DNA of 64,000 nucleotides from Embleya sp040605455 (GCF_040605455.1 NZ_JBEXCV010000025.1:1-64000), one strand, 5' to 3'. Counted from the stretch's first letter, positions 43,874 to 52,383 are shown. The notes: a model not told the origin generated them from the letters alone. Program-made: numbers and translations.

Positions 43874-44560
43874 ATGGAGACGGGACACGGAGCGCTCGCG
43901 CTGCCGTCCTTCGACGATCGACCGATCCTGCGGGACCGGGTGGCACGAGAGCTGCGCGCGGCGTTGATCGCGGGCGAAATGCGGCCCGGCGTGGTCTATT
44001 CCGCGCCCGCGTTGGCCGCGCAGTTCGGCGTGTCACCGACGCCGGTCCGCGAGGCGATGCTCGACCTCGCCAACGAGGGGCTGGTCGAGGCCGTTCGCAA
44101 CAAGGGATTTCGGGTCACCGAGCTCTCCGACCGCGAGTTGGACGAGTTCACCGAGGTCCGCGCGCTGATCGAGGTCCCGGTGGTGGCCCGCCTCGCGGGC
44201 GTGGTCACCCCGGCCCAACTGGCCGCACTGCGCCCGGTCGCCGAGGAGATCGTCGCGGCGGCGGAGGTGGGCGACCTGATCGGGTACGTGGAGGCGGATC
44301 GTCGTTTCCATCTGTCGTTGCTCGCGCTGGCGGGCAACGAACACCTGGTCCGGGTGGTCGGCGATCTACGCAAACGCTCACGCCTGTACGGCCTTTCCCG
44401 GCTCGCGCAGAACGGCCGCCTCGCCGCGTCCGCCGCCGAGCACCTCGAACTCCTGGATGCGCTCGCCACCGGCGATCCCGTCCAGGCCGAAGGTGTGATG
44501 GCCCGGCACATCGGCCACGTCCGCAACCTGTGGGCGGATCCCCCCGACCAGCCGAGCTGA
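43874..44560 (+). CDS. GntR/FadR-type regulator of the hydroxyproline operon
   Basis: A 228-residue FCD-domain GntR regulator. The winged helix is at residues 18-80 (LRAALIAGEMRPGVVYSAPA then LAAQFGVSPTPVREAMLDLA). The all-helical FCD effector domain follows, with the metal-binding residues visible in VEADRRFHLSLL and the two C-terminal His-containing helices (SAAEHLELLDAL, MARHIGHVRNLW). ATG at 43874 has GGAGGAGG just upstream. Position immediately after the operon suggests that it controls the hydroxyproline genes. Confidence 0.88.
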   Translation: METGHGALALPSFDDRPILRDRVARELRAALIAGEMRPGVVYSAPALAAQFGVSPTPVREAMLDLANEGLVEAVRNKGFRVTELSDRELDEFTEVRALIEVPVVARLAGVVTPAQLAALRPVAEEIVAAAEVGDLIGYVEADRRFHLSLLALAGNEHLVRVVGDLRKRSRLYGLSRLAQNGRLAASAAEHLELLDALATGDPVQAEGVMARHIGHVRNLWADPPDQPS

Positions 44561-44863
44561 AGCCGACACCGGCGGCTCCGGTCCGAGGGATTCGGGCCGG
44601 GGCCGGCAGTGCGACCGGCGTTCGGCGTTCGGCGTTCGTTCTGTGTCGTGTGACATTTCACCGGAGGAATGGGGTCCTTGTCTCGCTTCCCTACGGAGCA
44701 ATGTCCGCCGTACGACCAGAGGGTTGTGTCGGCTCAGTGGTAACGGCGGCATACGAACAGGTCTGCCCCGCGTGGGAGCACCAACTCGTTCGGCCCTTCC
44801 GCGCGACCGGCGGGTGCGAAAAGGTCGGGGGTTCCGATTCCGCTCGGCGAAGGGTGTGCAGTC
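44561..44863. other. Intergenic region
   Basis: About 300 bases between the GntR gene and the hydroxy-acid oxidase. No gene is supported; it is presumably the promoter region of the oxidase gene. A region that superficially resembles tRNA arms was rejected. Confidence 0.4.
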
Positions 44864-46048
44864 GTGGTCGATGGTGCCGACGTTGCCGCTCCCTACTCCG
44901 CGTTCCAGGACTCGATCTACCTCGACGGGCTGCTGACCGGGGAGACCCCCGCGTATCCCACGGACGCCACCGCCTTGGAGGTGGCCGCCGGCGAACGGCT
45001 CGATCCGGGTCCACGCGGCTACGTACTGGGCGGCGCGGGTGGCGGGGCGACGATGCGGGCCAACCGGGCGGCGTTCGAACGGCGCCGGATCGTTCCGCGC
45101 ATGCTGCGCGATGTGGGTAGGCGCGATCTGTCCTGCTCCGTGCTGGGCACCGAGTCGCCCGCGCCGGTACTGCTCGGGCCGGTCGGTGTGCAATCCATCG
45201 TGCATCCCGAGGGCGAGTTGGCGACCGCGCGCGCCGCGGCCACCCTGGGGCTGCCCATGGTGTTGAGCACGGCGTCGTCCCATTCGCTGGAGGAGGTCGC
45301 CGCCGCGTCCGGTTCGGGTCCGCGCTGGTTCCAGCTCTACTGGCCGCGCGACGACGACGTGACGATCAGCCTGCTCGCCCGGGCCCGGGCCGCGGGGTAC
45401 ACCGCGCTCGTGGTCACCCTGGACACCTGCTTCCTGGGCTGGCGCCCCAACGACCTGGATCGGGCGTACCTGCCCTTCCTGCGCCAGGTCGGCATCGCGA
45501 ACTATCTGAGCGATCCGGCCTTCCTGGCCGGGCTGAGCAAACCGATCGCGGAGGACCCGACGGCGGCGATCGCGCACTGGGCGGGGATGTTCTCCGATCC
45601 GACCAAGAGCTGGGGCGACCTGGCGTTCCTGCGCGAGAACTGGATCGGGCCGATCGTACTCAAGGGCATCCTGCATCCGGACGACGCACGCCGGGCCCGC
45701 GACGCCGGTCTGGACGGGATCGTGGTGAGCAACCACGGCGGGCGCCAACTCGACGGTGCCGTCGCCGCATTGGATGCGCTGCCGGCCGTGGTGGAGGCGG
45801 TGGGCGAGGACCTGACGGTGCTCTTCGACAGCGGCGTACGCACCGGGACGGACCTGCTCAAGGCGCTGGCCCTCGGCGCCCGGGCGGTCCTGGTGGGCCG
45901 GCCGTACGTCTACGGCCTGGCGCTGGGCGGCGAGGCCGGCGTCCGGCACGTACTGCGGTGTCTGCTGGCCGAGTTCGACCTTTCCATGGCCCTGTCCGGA
46001 CACACTCGCCCGGACGAGTTGCGTACCTCGGTACTGACGTCGGACTGA
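44864..46048 (+). CDS. FMN-dependent alpha-hydroxy-acid oxidase (lactate 2-monooxygenase type)
   Basis: A 394-residue TIM-barrel flavoprotein. It contains the loop PVLLGPVGVQSIVHPEGELA, the RWFQLYWPRDDD phosphate/FMN contact, VVTLDTCFLGWRPNDLD, GPIVLKGILHPDDARRARDA (FMN lysine) and the catalytic SNHGGRQLDGAVAALDALP. The N-terminal segment (YSAFQDSIYLDGLLTGETPA) is like lactate 2-monooxygenases. It probably oxidises L-lactate or another 2-hydroxy acid. Its place after the hydroxyproline operon may be fortuitous. GTG start. Confidence 0.88.
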   Translation: MVDGADVAAPYSAFQDSIYLDGLLTGETPAYPTDATALEVAAGERLDPGPRGYVLGGAGGGATMRANRAAFERRRIVPRMLRDVGRRDLSCSVLGTESPAPVLLGPVGVQSIVHPEGELATARAAATLGLPMVLSTASSHSLEEVAAASGSGPRWFQLYWPRDDDVTISLLARARAAGYTALVVTLDTCFLGWRPNDLDRAYLPFLRQVGIANYLSDPAFLAGLSKPIAEDPTAAIAHWAGMFSDPTKSWGDLAFLRENWIGPIVLKGILHPDDARRARDAGLDGIVVSNHGGRQLDGAVAALDALPAVVEAVGEDLTVLFDSGVRTGTDLLKALALGARAVLVGRPYVYGLALGGEAGVRHVLRCLLAEFDLSMALSGHTRPDELRTSVLTSD

Positions 46049-46154
46049 TCGGGGCGCGCGAAGGCCCTGACGACCGCTCGAAATTTTCCTATTTGCCGAG
46101 CTGGTTCCGATATTCTCCGCGCATGATCACGCCCATGACGAGAGGAAACGCCTC

Positions 46155-47381
46155 GTGAGCGACTCCGCGCGCCCTGTCGCTCCACACGCCATCCTGCGGC
46201 GGATGACCTCGCGCGACACCACCGAGGAGCATCGCGCGTCCACCCCGTTGGAGCTGTTCTTCGACCTGACCTTCGTGGTCGCGGTGGCCCAGGCCGGCAG
46301 CCGACTGGTGCACTCGCTGGCGGAGGGGCATCCCGGGCACGGGCTCACGGGCTACCTGCTCGTGTTCTTCGCGATCTGGTGGGCGTGGGTCAACTTCACC
46401 TGGTTCGCGTCCGCGTACGACTGCGACGACCCGCTGTACCGGGTCGCGACGCTCGTCCAGATCACCGGTGTCCTGGTGCTGGCCGCCGGGGTGCCGCGCG
46501 CCTTCGAGAACAGCGACTACGCGGTCGCCATCGTCGGCTACCTGATCATGCGTCTCGCGCTGACCTTCCAGTGGCTGCGGGCGGCCCACGACGAGACCGA
46601 CGCCGCGGCCCGGCGCACCGCGCGGCGCTACGCGGCCGGGCTGGTGCTGGTGCAACTCGGCTGGGTGGTGCTGCTGCTCCTGCCGGACGCCGCCTGGACA
46701 GCGGGGTTCCTGCTACTGGTGGTTGCCGAACTCGCGGTACCGGCGATCGCCGAACGCGACCACCCCACGACCTGGCACCCGCGTCACATCGCCGAGCGGT
46801 ACGGGCTGTTCACCATCATCATGCTGGGCGAGAGCGTCTCCGCCGCGACCGTCGCGATCCAGACCGCGCTCGACGACGAGGCCGCGCTGGACGAACTGCT
46901 GCCGATCGCCGCAGGTGGGCTGCTGATCGTGTTCGCGGCCTACTGGATCTACTTCGCGGTGCCGATCCACGACTACCTGGCATCCAACCGTCAAGCCTTC
47001 CTGTGGGGATACGGCCACTACGTGGTCTTCGGCTCGGCGGCGGCGATCGGCGCGGGCCTGGAGGTCGCCGTCGAACAGGCCGTGGGCGAGGCGCACATCT
47101 CCCGGACGGCCGCGTCGGCGAGCGTGACGATCCCCGCGGCGCTGTTCCTGCTGAGCACGTTTGTGCTGCATTCCCGGCACCACAAAGTCGGCCCGGCCCA
47201 GAGGGCGACACTGCCGACCGCCGGTGTGTTGATCCTGCTGTGCACGTTCCTGGGCGCGGCCGCGGTGCCGGTGGCGGGTGCGGTGGCGGCGCTGACGGTC
47301 GCGGTGGGCACGGTGTTGTCGGCCCGGCAGGGCGAGGGGGATGTGCGACAAAGCCGTCGGCGGGCGATCGCGGGCGGGTGA
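46155..47381 (+). CDS. LtrA-family membrane protein
   Basis: A 408-residue protein with about ten transmembrane helices of the low-temperature-requirement A family. Characteristic are TPLELFFDLTFVVAVAQAG in the first helix, FFAIWWAWVNFTWFASAYD, and ERYGLFTIIMLGESVSAATV. The biochemical role of LtrA proteins is unknown. The start is GTG at 46155. It is monocistronic, followed by the convergent Lrp gene. Confidence 0.9.
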   Translation: MSDSARPVAPHAILRRMTSRDTTEEHRASTPLELFFDLTFVVAVAQAGSRLVHSLAEGHPGHGLTGYLLVFFAIWWAWVNFTWFASAYDCDDPLYRVATLVQITGVLVLAAGVPRAFENSDYAVAIVGYLIMRLALTFQWLRAAHDETDAAARRTARRYAAGLVLVQLGWVVLLLLPDAAWTAGFLLLVVAELAVPAIAERDHPTTWHPRHIAERYGLFTIIMLGESVSAATVAIQTALDDEAALDELLPIAAGGLLIVFAAYWIYFAVPIHDYLASNRQAFLWGYGHYVVFGSAAAIGAGLEVAVEQAVGEAHISRTAASASVTIPAALFLLSTFVLHSRHHKVGPAQRATLPTAGVLILLCTFLGAAAVPVAGAVAALTVAVGTVLSARQGEGDVRQSRRRAIAGG

Positions 47382-47473
47382 GGGCCGCTCGGGCGTCGGT
47401 TGGGGGGTGTCGGTGTCGGGCGGGCGCCGGGGGTCGCGGGGGCGAGACCGGGCAGAGCGTGAGGCTTGTTGCG

Positions 47474-47980
47474 CTAACCCGCCGTCAGGCGCCGGGCCGG
47501 GCCCTGGGGCTCGGGTGGGAGCAGGGGGCCGCCCTGCCATTGCTGAAATATCAGCATGGTGTGCACCTGGGTCACCTCGGTGCGCGCCGTGAAGCCGTCC
47601 ACCACGAGCCGCTGCAGCCCGGTCGCGTCGGCGACCGCGACATGCACGAGGAAGTCGTCGGGTCCGGCCAGGTGGTAGAGCGCACGGGTCTCCGGCAGCT
47701 TGAGCACGTGCCCCACGAACGGGTTGAGCACGACGCGGTGGTGCGGCCGCACCCGAACCGCGAGCATCGCCTGCAGCGGTCGGCCCAGCGCGGCCGCGTC
47801 GACCTCGACTGTCGCCCCCTTGACCACCCCGGCCGAGCGCAGCCGGGCGACCCGATCCAGGCAGGTCGAGGGCGCGATCCCGACTTCCGCGGCGAGCGCC
47901 TTGTTGCTGATCCGGGCATCGTTCTGGAGGGCCCGGAGGATTCCGAGATCGATCGGATCGAGGGCGATGGATTGGCTCAT
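47474..47980 (-). CDS. Lrp/AsnC-family regulator
   Basis: A 168-residue regulator. An N-terminal helix-turn-helix (IDLGILRALQNDARISNKAL then AAEVGIAPSTCLDRVARLRS) is followed by an RAM/AsnC ligand-binding domain (ALYHLAGPDDFLVHVAVADA). The C-terminal 20 residues are Pro/Gly-rich. It is divergent from a trans-sulfuration-type PLP gene, the usual place for an amino-acid-responsive Lrp protein that controls its neighbour. The ATG at 47980 gives the canonical start; an upstream extension of the frame is antisense to Gly-rich repeat DNA. Confidence 0.9.
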   Translation of the reverse strand: MSQSIALDPIDLGILRALQNDARISNKALAAEVGIAPSTCLDRVARLRSAGVVKGATVEVDAAALGRPLQAMLAVRVRPHHRVVLNPFVGHVLKLPETRALYHLAGPDDFLVHVAVADATGLQRLVVDGFTARTEVTQVHTMLIFQQWQGGPLLPPEPQGPARRLTAG

Positions 47981-48090
47981 CGGGCGATGATAGTTCGGCG
48001 AGTGGGCGGATTCTCCGGGGATCGGCGGAGCATGGCGGGCATGGATGACCTCCGAGTGGATCTTGACGGGCGTGCCGGGTCTACCGCCAT

Positions 48091-48123
48091 GGGTGGCGTG
48101 GGTGGCGTGGGTGGCGTGGGTGG
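48091..48123. repeat. 9-bp G-rich tandem repeat
   Basis: Three full and one partial unit of gggtggcgt, without mismatch. They form several GG/GGG runs that could fold as a G-quadruplex in the leader or extended N-terminus of the trans-sulfuration gene. Confidence 0.85.
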
Positions 48124-48204
48124 TTCGGCCGGTGAGGGCGGCGTGAGCAGTGTGGCCGGCTTCAGCAGTGTCGGTGTCGTGGGGGGCGCGAGCGGTTCCG
48201 GCGG

Positions 48205-48283
48205 CTCGGGTGGCTTGGATGGCTCGGGTGGTCCGAGTAGCTCGGGTGGCTCGGGTGGCTCCGGTGGCGGGGGTGGCGGGGGG
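48205..48283. repeat. Imperfect Gly/Ser-coding 9-bp repeat
   Basis: Degenerate units of tcgggtggc and related words fill about 80 bases immediately before the ATG at 48287. If translated they give a Gly/Ser linker. Confidence 0.75.
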
Positions 48284-48286
48284 CAC

Positions 48287-49519
48287 ATGTTCGAGACTCG
48301 TGCGGTGCATGCCGGTCGGGACGATCTCGCCGCCCTGGGTACACACGCCGTGCCGATCGATCTGTCCACCACCTATCCCCTGCCGGACCTGCCGGCCGCG
48401 GCGCTCGCGCTCGACGCATACGCGGAGGGGGAACTCCCCGACGGCTCACCGATCTACGGCCGATTGACCAATCCGACGGTGCGTCGTTTCGAGACCGCAC
48501 TCGCGGAGTTGGAGGGGTGCGCCGACGCGGTCGCGTTCGCCAGTGGCATGGCGGCGGTCACCGCGTGCCTGCTCGCCGCCGCCGCACGTGGCCGGCGGCA
48601 TGTGGTGGCGGTACGGCCGCTGTACGGCACCACGGACCACCTGCTCACCAGCGGGCTGCTCGGCACCGAGGTCACCTGGGTCGATCCGGACGGGGTGGCC
48701 GGGGCGTTGCGCCCGAACACCGGGCTGGTCATGGTCGAGACACCGGCCAATCCGACACTGGCCGAACTGGACCTGGCCGAGTTGGCCGCCCAGGCCGGAG
48801 ACGTACCGCTGCTGGTGGACAACACGTTCGCAACACCGGTGTTGCAGCAACCCGCGAAGGCCGGCGCGCGGATGGTGCTGCACAGCGCGACCAAGTTCCT
48901 CGGCGGGCACGGCGACGTGATGGGCGGCGTGGTGGCCTGCGACCCGGAGACGGCCCAGGTCCTGCGGCAAATCCGATTCGCCACGGGGGCGTTGCTGCAT
49001 CCGCTCGCGGGCTACCTGCTGCTGCGCGGCCTCGCGACGTTGCCGATCCGGGTCGCGAAGGCCTCCGCGTCGGCGGCGACGCTGGCCCGGCGACTGGCCG
49101 CCCATCCGGCGGTCGAGCAGGTGCACTATCCGAGCATCGGCGGCGCCCTGGTGGCCTTCGAGCCGACGGGCGACCCGATGGCACTGGTCGGCGCGCTCCG
49201 CTTGATCACGCCCGCGGTCAGCCTCGGCGGCACCGACACGCTGATCCAGCATCCGGCCTCGCTGACCCACCGCGTGATCGACGACGCCGCGCGTGACGAG
49301 GGCGCCATCGGGCCCAAATTGCTGCGCCTTTCGGTGGGGCTGGAGCACGAGGACGACCTGTGGGACGACCTGTCGACGGCTTTGGACCACGCTGCCGGGC
49401 GCGGTGCCGAGTGGGCGCGGGGTGCGAGGTCGGCGTTCGGGCGGGTGGAGACGCCGGGTGTGGAGGCGTCGGCCTCGGCGGTGACGCTTCGTCAGGAGCA
49501 GCCCTCGGCTCACGTTTGA
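48287..49519 (+). CDS. Trans-sulfuration PLP enzyme (cystathionine gamma-lyase/synthase type)
   Basis: A 410-residue Cys/Met-metabolism PLP enzyme. It contains YGRLTNPTVRRFETALAELE, the AFASGMAAVTACLLAAAARG loop, LVMVETPANPTLAELDLAEL, VDNTFATPVLQQPAKAG and the PLP lysine in HSATKFLGGHGDVMGG. At the C-terminal domain the segment between VHYPSIGG and ALVAFEP is about 15 residues shorter than usual, a small deletion of unclear effect. Two earlier in-frame ATGs (48032, 48041) would add 80-85 Gly-rich residues; the first has CGGAG upstream. Exact reaction (lyase, synthase or MegL-like) is not settled by sequence. Confidence 0.87.
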   Translation: MFETRAVHAGRDDLAALGTHAVPIDLSTTYPLPDLPAAALALDAYAEGELPDGSPIYGRLTNPTVRRFETALAELEGCADAVAFASGMAAVTACLLAAAARGRRHVVAVRPLYGTTDHLLTSGLLGTEVTWVDPDGVAGALRPNTGLVMVETPANPTLAELDLAELAAQAGDVPLLVDNTFATPVLQQPAKAGARMVLHSATKFLGGHGDVMGGVVACDPETAQVLRQIRFATGALLHPLAGYLLLRGLATLPIRVAKASASAATLARRLAAHPAVEQVHYPSIGGALVAFEPTGDPMALVGALRLITPAVSLGGTDTLIQHPASLTHRVIDDAARDEGAIGPKLLRLSVGLEHEDDLWDDLSTALDHAAGRGAEWARGARSAFGRVETPGVEASASAVTLRQEQPSAHV

Positions 49520-49549
49520 CGCACGGGCACACGGTGCGGGTGCGGGTGC

Positions 49550-49587
49550 GGGTGCGGGTGCGGGTAGTCGCACCCGCCCCCGCACCC
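49550..49587 (+). terminator. Hairpin built on a hexamer repeat
   Basis: A run of gtgcgg hexamers (from 49533) pairs with a following inverted copy to form a stem of 16 positions with one mismatch and a six-base loop. It begins 31 bases after the stop of the PLP gene, so a terminator is likely. The G3-N3-G3 spacing also allows a G-quadruplex. Confidence 0.65.
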
Positions 49588-49768
49588 GTATTCGCATGCC
49601 GAAGCCATCGCACAGTTGGAGCGAACCGTCGCCCGGTGCCCGAGGATCCCGGATGGAATCGGGGGACTACCCCCAGTGGTGGGCCGGTTCGTCGGGTAGC
49701 GTCCCGAGCAGGTCCGAACCGGCCGAGCCGAGCGGTGTTCCGCGCGCCGCCACCGGAGGTGACGCGTC

Positions 49769-50908
49769 ATGCCCCCGCACGCAGTCCGACCGAACCGCCC
49801 GGCCCGCCGTCCGCTTCGCGATCCGTCCCGGCCGACAGCCGGCCGGCCGACCCCCAATGGCTTCCCTCCCCGCCGGCCGACGTGCCGCCGGGCGGCAGTC
49901 GGGCCGGTGCTGTCGATGTTGGTCGCGCTGCTCCTGCTGGCGTCCTGTACCTCCGCGACCTCCACCCCACGCTCCACAGCCTGGCCCACCGACCCCGTGC
50001 CGACCACCGACGTTCCGGGCGGCCGGGGCGGCCCGGGGGCGGCGAGCGACCCACCCGCCTCGTGCAGCAACCCGCTCGCGAGCCTGCGTCCCGGGTCGGG
50101 GCCACCACGCGCCGCCGACTATCCGAACGACGGCTCACTCGCGCGGATCCTGCGCCAGGGCTTTCTGACCATCGGTATCGACCAGAGCACCTACCCGTTC
50201 AGCTACGCCGACGTCGCCGACCACAATCGGCTCAAGGGCTTCGACATCGACCTCGTTCGGGAGATCGCCGCCGACCTGTTCGGCAGTACGGACGCGAGCC
50301 GGCTGCACTTCCGCGTCCTGCCCAACAACATCCGTGAACAGTCCGTCGCGAACGGCGACGTGGACATCGTCGCGAAGTCGGTCACCGTGAACTGCCGCCG
50401 CCGGGCGCTGGTCGACTTCAGCTCGGTCTACTACGAGTCGGGACAGCGCGTACTGGTCGTCCGCGACGGCCCGGCCGCAACCGCCGACCACGCCAAGGGC
50501 CTGATCGGCCTGCCTTCCGGAACCCGCGTCTGCACGGTCGGCAACACCACCGCCGCAGAGGCGGTGCGCGTGACGAAGGGCCTGGTCCCCGTCACCGGCG
50601 AAACCTGGGCGGACTGCCTCGTCCACATCCAACAGGGCCAAGCGGACGCATCGGTCGGCGACGACACCATCATGGCCGGCCTCCAGGCTCAGGACCGCTT
50701 CGTGCAATTGGTCGGCCCCAAGCTCACCCGCGAATCGTACGGCCTCGAAATCGCCAAGACCCACCCCGACTTGGTCCGCTTCGTCAATGCCTCGCTGGAA
50801 CGCATCCGCCGAGACGGGACGTGGCAGCGGCTGTACGAGACGTATGTGGCCCGCTATATACCGGAATCCGGACCGGTGACGGCCCCGGATGCGGTGTATC
50901 TGGACTGA
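49769..50908 (+). CDS. Glutamate-type ABC transporter substrate-binding lipoprotein
   Basis: A 379-residue secreted lipoprotein of the bacterial extracellular solute-binding family 3. The lipobox is LLASC near residue 60, after MLVALLLL; the preceding long Arg/Pro-rich n-region is unusual, and a later start near 49916 would give a normal signal. The periplasmic-type fold follows with ILRQGFLTIGIDQSTYPFSY, KGFDIDLVREIAADLFG, DIVAKSVTVNC and TWQRLYETYVARY. No permease or ATPase gene adjoins. An orphan GluB-like protein, perhaps a sensor for a kinase, is likely. GGAGG precedes the ATG at 49769. Confidence 0.82.
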   Translation: MPPHAVRPNRPARRPLRDPSRPTAGRPTPNGFPPRRPTCRRAAVGPVLSMLVALLLLASCTSATSTPRSTAWPTDPVPTTDVPGGRGGPGAASDPPASCSNPLASLRPGSGPPRAADYPNDGSLARILRQGFLTIGIDQSTYPFSYADVADHNRLKGFDIDLVREIAADLFGSTDASRLHFRVLPNNIREQSVANGDVDIVAKSVTVNCRRRALVDFSSVYYESGQRVLVVRDGPAATADHAKGLIGLPSGTRVCTVGNTTAAEAVRVTKGLVPVTGETWADCLVHIQQGQADASVGDDTIMAGLQAQDRFVQLVGPKLTRESYGLEIAKTHPDLVRFVNASLERIRRDGTWQRLYETYVARYIPESGPVTAPDAVYLD

Positions 50909-51049
50909 ACGCGGCAACGACGGCGGACCGAATCATTGCGACGGTGACCGGACGACCGGTGCGCTGAAGCCGGACCGGGGCACGCGCGGTCGGCGGAGTG
51001 GAGTCGGGCCGACCGCCGGCCGAGCCCGAGCCCATCCGTGCGTCTGCGT

Positions 51050-51126
51050 CTACATCCACGACATCCACGTCTACGTCGAGGACGACATCCACGTCCACGT
51101 CCACCTCCACACCTACGTCGAGGACA
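51050..51126. repeat. Degenerate hexamer repeat (tccacg/acgtcg)
   Basis: About 77 bases of near-tandem words (tccacg, acatcc, tctacgtcgaggac), with a 14-base block repeated at 51070 and 51112. It has the look of slippage DNA between the binding-protein gene and the LuxR fragment. Confidence 0.7.
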
Positions 51127-51310
51127 GGTAGTCCCTCGGCACGACCAGTCCCGACTCGTAGCGGTGACGACCAGTTGCGGCCGATCTCGTGCGCCGAGCC
51201 TGGTCATGATGCGACTCACGTGCGTCTTCGCGGTGAGCGGACTCAGCCCGAGCAGCGTCCCGATCTCCGCCGGGGCTGGTGGGCCGGGGCCGAGCCGGTG
51301 GGTCGGACCT
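51113..51310 (-). pseudogene. LuxR/NarL-type helix-turn-helix remnant
   Basis: A minus frame encodes PAEIGTLLGLSPLTAKTHVS followed by RIMTRLGARDRPQLVVTA, the typical C-terminal DNA-binding domain of a NarL-type response regulator. After VVTA the reading must shift to continue YESGLVVPRDYLSST and stop at 51113. No receiver domain is found upstream. It is the end of a dead response regulator. Confidence 0.72.
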
Positions 51311-51383
51311 CATGGGTCGGGCATGGGCATGGCGCTTGGGCCCGGCACTTCAGCCGCCGCCCAAGCGCGGCCCGACCCGCCGG

Positions 51384-51896
51384 TCAGCCGCCGCCGAACC
51401 AAGCCGGCATGTCGAAGTGGAACGAATCCCCCGGCGTCATCGTCCGAAGGTCCTCCTCCAACGCACGCAGCCGTTCCGCGCCCAATGCCCCCGCCCACTT
51501 GGCACGCAAGTCCTCAAAGATCGCAGCCGACTTCGCCAGCGAATCCACCCCACGCGCGGTGAGCCGAACCACCTTGCGCCGCGCGTCGTTCGGATCCACA
51601 CCCCGTTCGACGTAACCCAGCCGCTCCAAGCCGTCGATCGTCTTGCCCGCCGCCTGCTTCGAGACACCCAACAGGCGCCCGAGTTCCACCGCGGTGGTGC
51701 CGTGCGGCCCAATGGCCTGAAACACGAAGCCGTGCATGGGGCGCAGGTCGGGGTGGCCCTGCCGAGCGAGCTCGGCATGCACCTCGTCGATGAGTACCCG
51801 AAAGGCCATCAGCAGGCGCAACGGCAGCTCGAAACCCGGCGGGTCCTGGCCGGACCCGCCGGCGTTCGTTCCGACCGCAGACGAGTTTGTTGACAT
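51384..51896 (-). CDS. MarR-family regulator
   Basis: A 170-residue MarR-type winged-helix regulator. The HTH is in HGTTAVELGRLLGVSKQAAG with KTIDGLERLGYVERGVDPND and the wing ARRKVVRLTARG. The N-terminal 20 residues are Ser/Gly-rich. It is divergent from a cupin gene, with 70 bases between starts containing a perfect palindrome (51923-51937), and so probably represses itself and the cupin gene. Confidence 0.9.
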   Translation of the reverse strand: MSTNSSAVGTNAGGSGQDPPGFELPLRLLMAFRVLIDEVHAELARQGHPDLRPMHGFVFQAIGPHGTTAVELGRLLGVSKQAAGKTIDGLERLGYVERGVDPNDARRKVVRLTARGVDSLAKSAAIFEDLRAKWAGALGAERLRALEEDLRTMTPGDSFHFDMPAWFGGG

Positions 51897-51919
51897 GGAT
51901 AGACAACCTGGTTCACTAT
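51890..51919 (+). promoter_or_regulatory. Candidate promoter of the cupin gene
   Basis: TTGACA at 51890 and CACTAT at 51914 are separated by 18 bases and lie just before the palindrome and the cupin start. The match is good but unproven. Confidence 0.45.
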
Positions 51920-51922
51920 TTA

Positions 51923-51937
51923 GACAACGACGTTGTC
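51923..51937. promoter_or_regulatory. MarR operator palindrome
   Basis: GACAACG-A-CGTTGTC is a perfect 7-1-7 palindrome in the MarR/cupin gap. A half-site (tagacaac) occurs again at 51900. Position and symmetry fit a MarR dimer site. Confidence 0.7.
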
Positions 51938-51966
51938 GAAGTCCCGCAAGTCTAGGAGATCACCGC

Positions 51967-52383
51967 ATGCCTGTCATCCGCAGCGCCGACGCCCGCATCA
52001 CCACGACCCCCAACGGCGTCATCACCACCTACGCATCCCCCACCCAGGGCGGCACCAACGCAGCCCTGTGGCGAGTGGACATGACCCCGGCCACCTCGGC
52101 CCCGTACCACGCCTTCGAATCCGAACAAATCTGGACCATCCTCACCGGCGGCCTCACCGCCGACTTGGACGGCGAAAAGCTCACCGCAACCACCGGCGAC
52201 ACCCTCGTCTTCCCCGCCGACCTCCCCCGCCAAGTCCACGCGGACACCGAAACCGGCTTCAGTGCCATCGTCACCGCCCCCGCAGGGGCCCGCGCCTACA
52301 ACCCCAACGACACAACCCCGCCCGGCACCTGCGACATAGCCCCCAAGGACGCCGAACGCATCCTCCCGCCCTGGATGATCTGA
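51967..52383 (+). CDS. Cupin-domain protein
   Basis: A 138-residue single-domain cupin. The first motif lies around YHAFESEQIWTILTGGLTAD and the second around GDTLVFPADLPRQVHADTET, giving conserved His/Glu/His metal-type residues (H in PYHAF and QVHAD, E in SEQIW). It may bind a small ligand or act as an oxidative or detoxifying enzyme. Transcription diverges from the MarR gene, which likely controls it. Confidence 0.85.
   Translation: MPVIRSADARITTTPNGVITTYASPTQGGTNAALWRVDMTPATSAPYHAFESEQIWTILTGGLTADLDGEKLTATTGDTLVFPADLPRQVHADTETGFSAIVTAPAGARAYNPNDTTPPGTCDIAPKDAERILPPWMI

Noticed and set aside
44723..44850. tRNA-like arms (ggctcagtggtaac and ggttccgattcc)
   Set aside because: The two arms are more than 100 bases apart, no anticodon arm or acceptor stem pairs, and the T-loop is atypical.
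46379..49519. 1046-codon plus-strand open frame fusing LtrA shadow and PLP enzyme
   Set aside because: The first part is an out-of-frame shadow of ltrA and the middle is antisense to the Lrp gene; only the last 410 codons are a gene.
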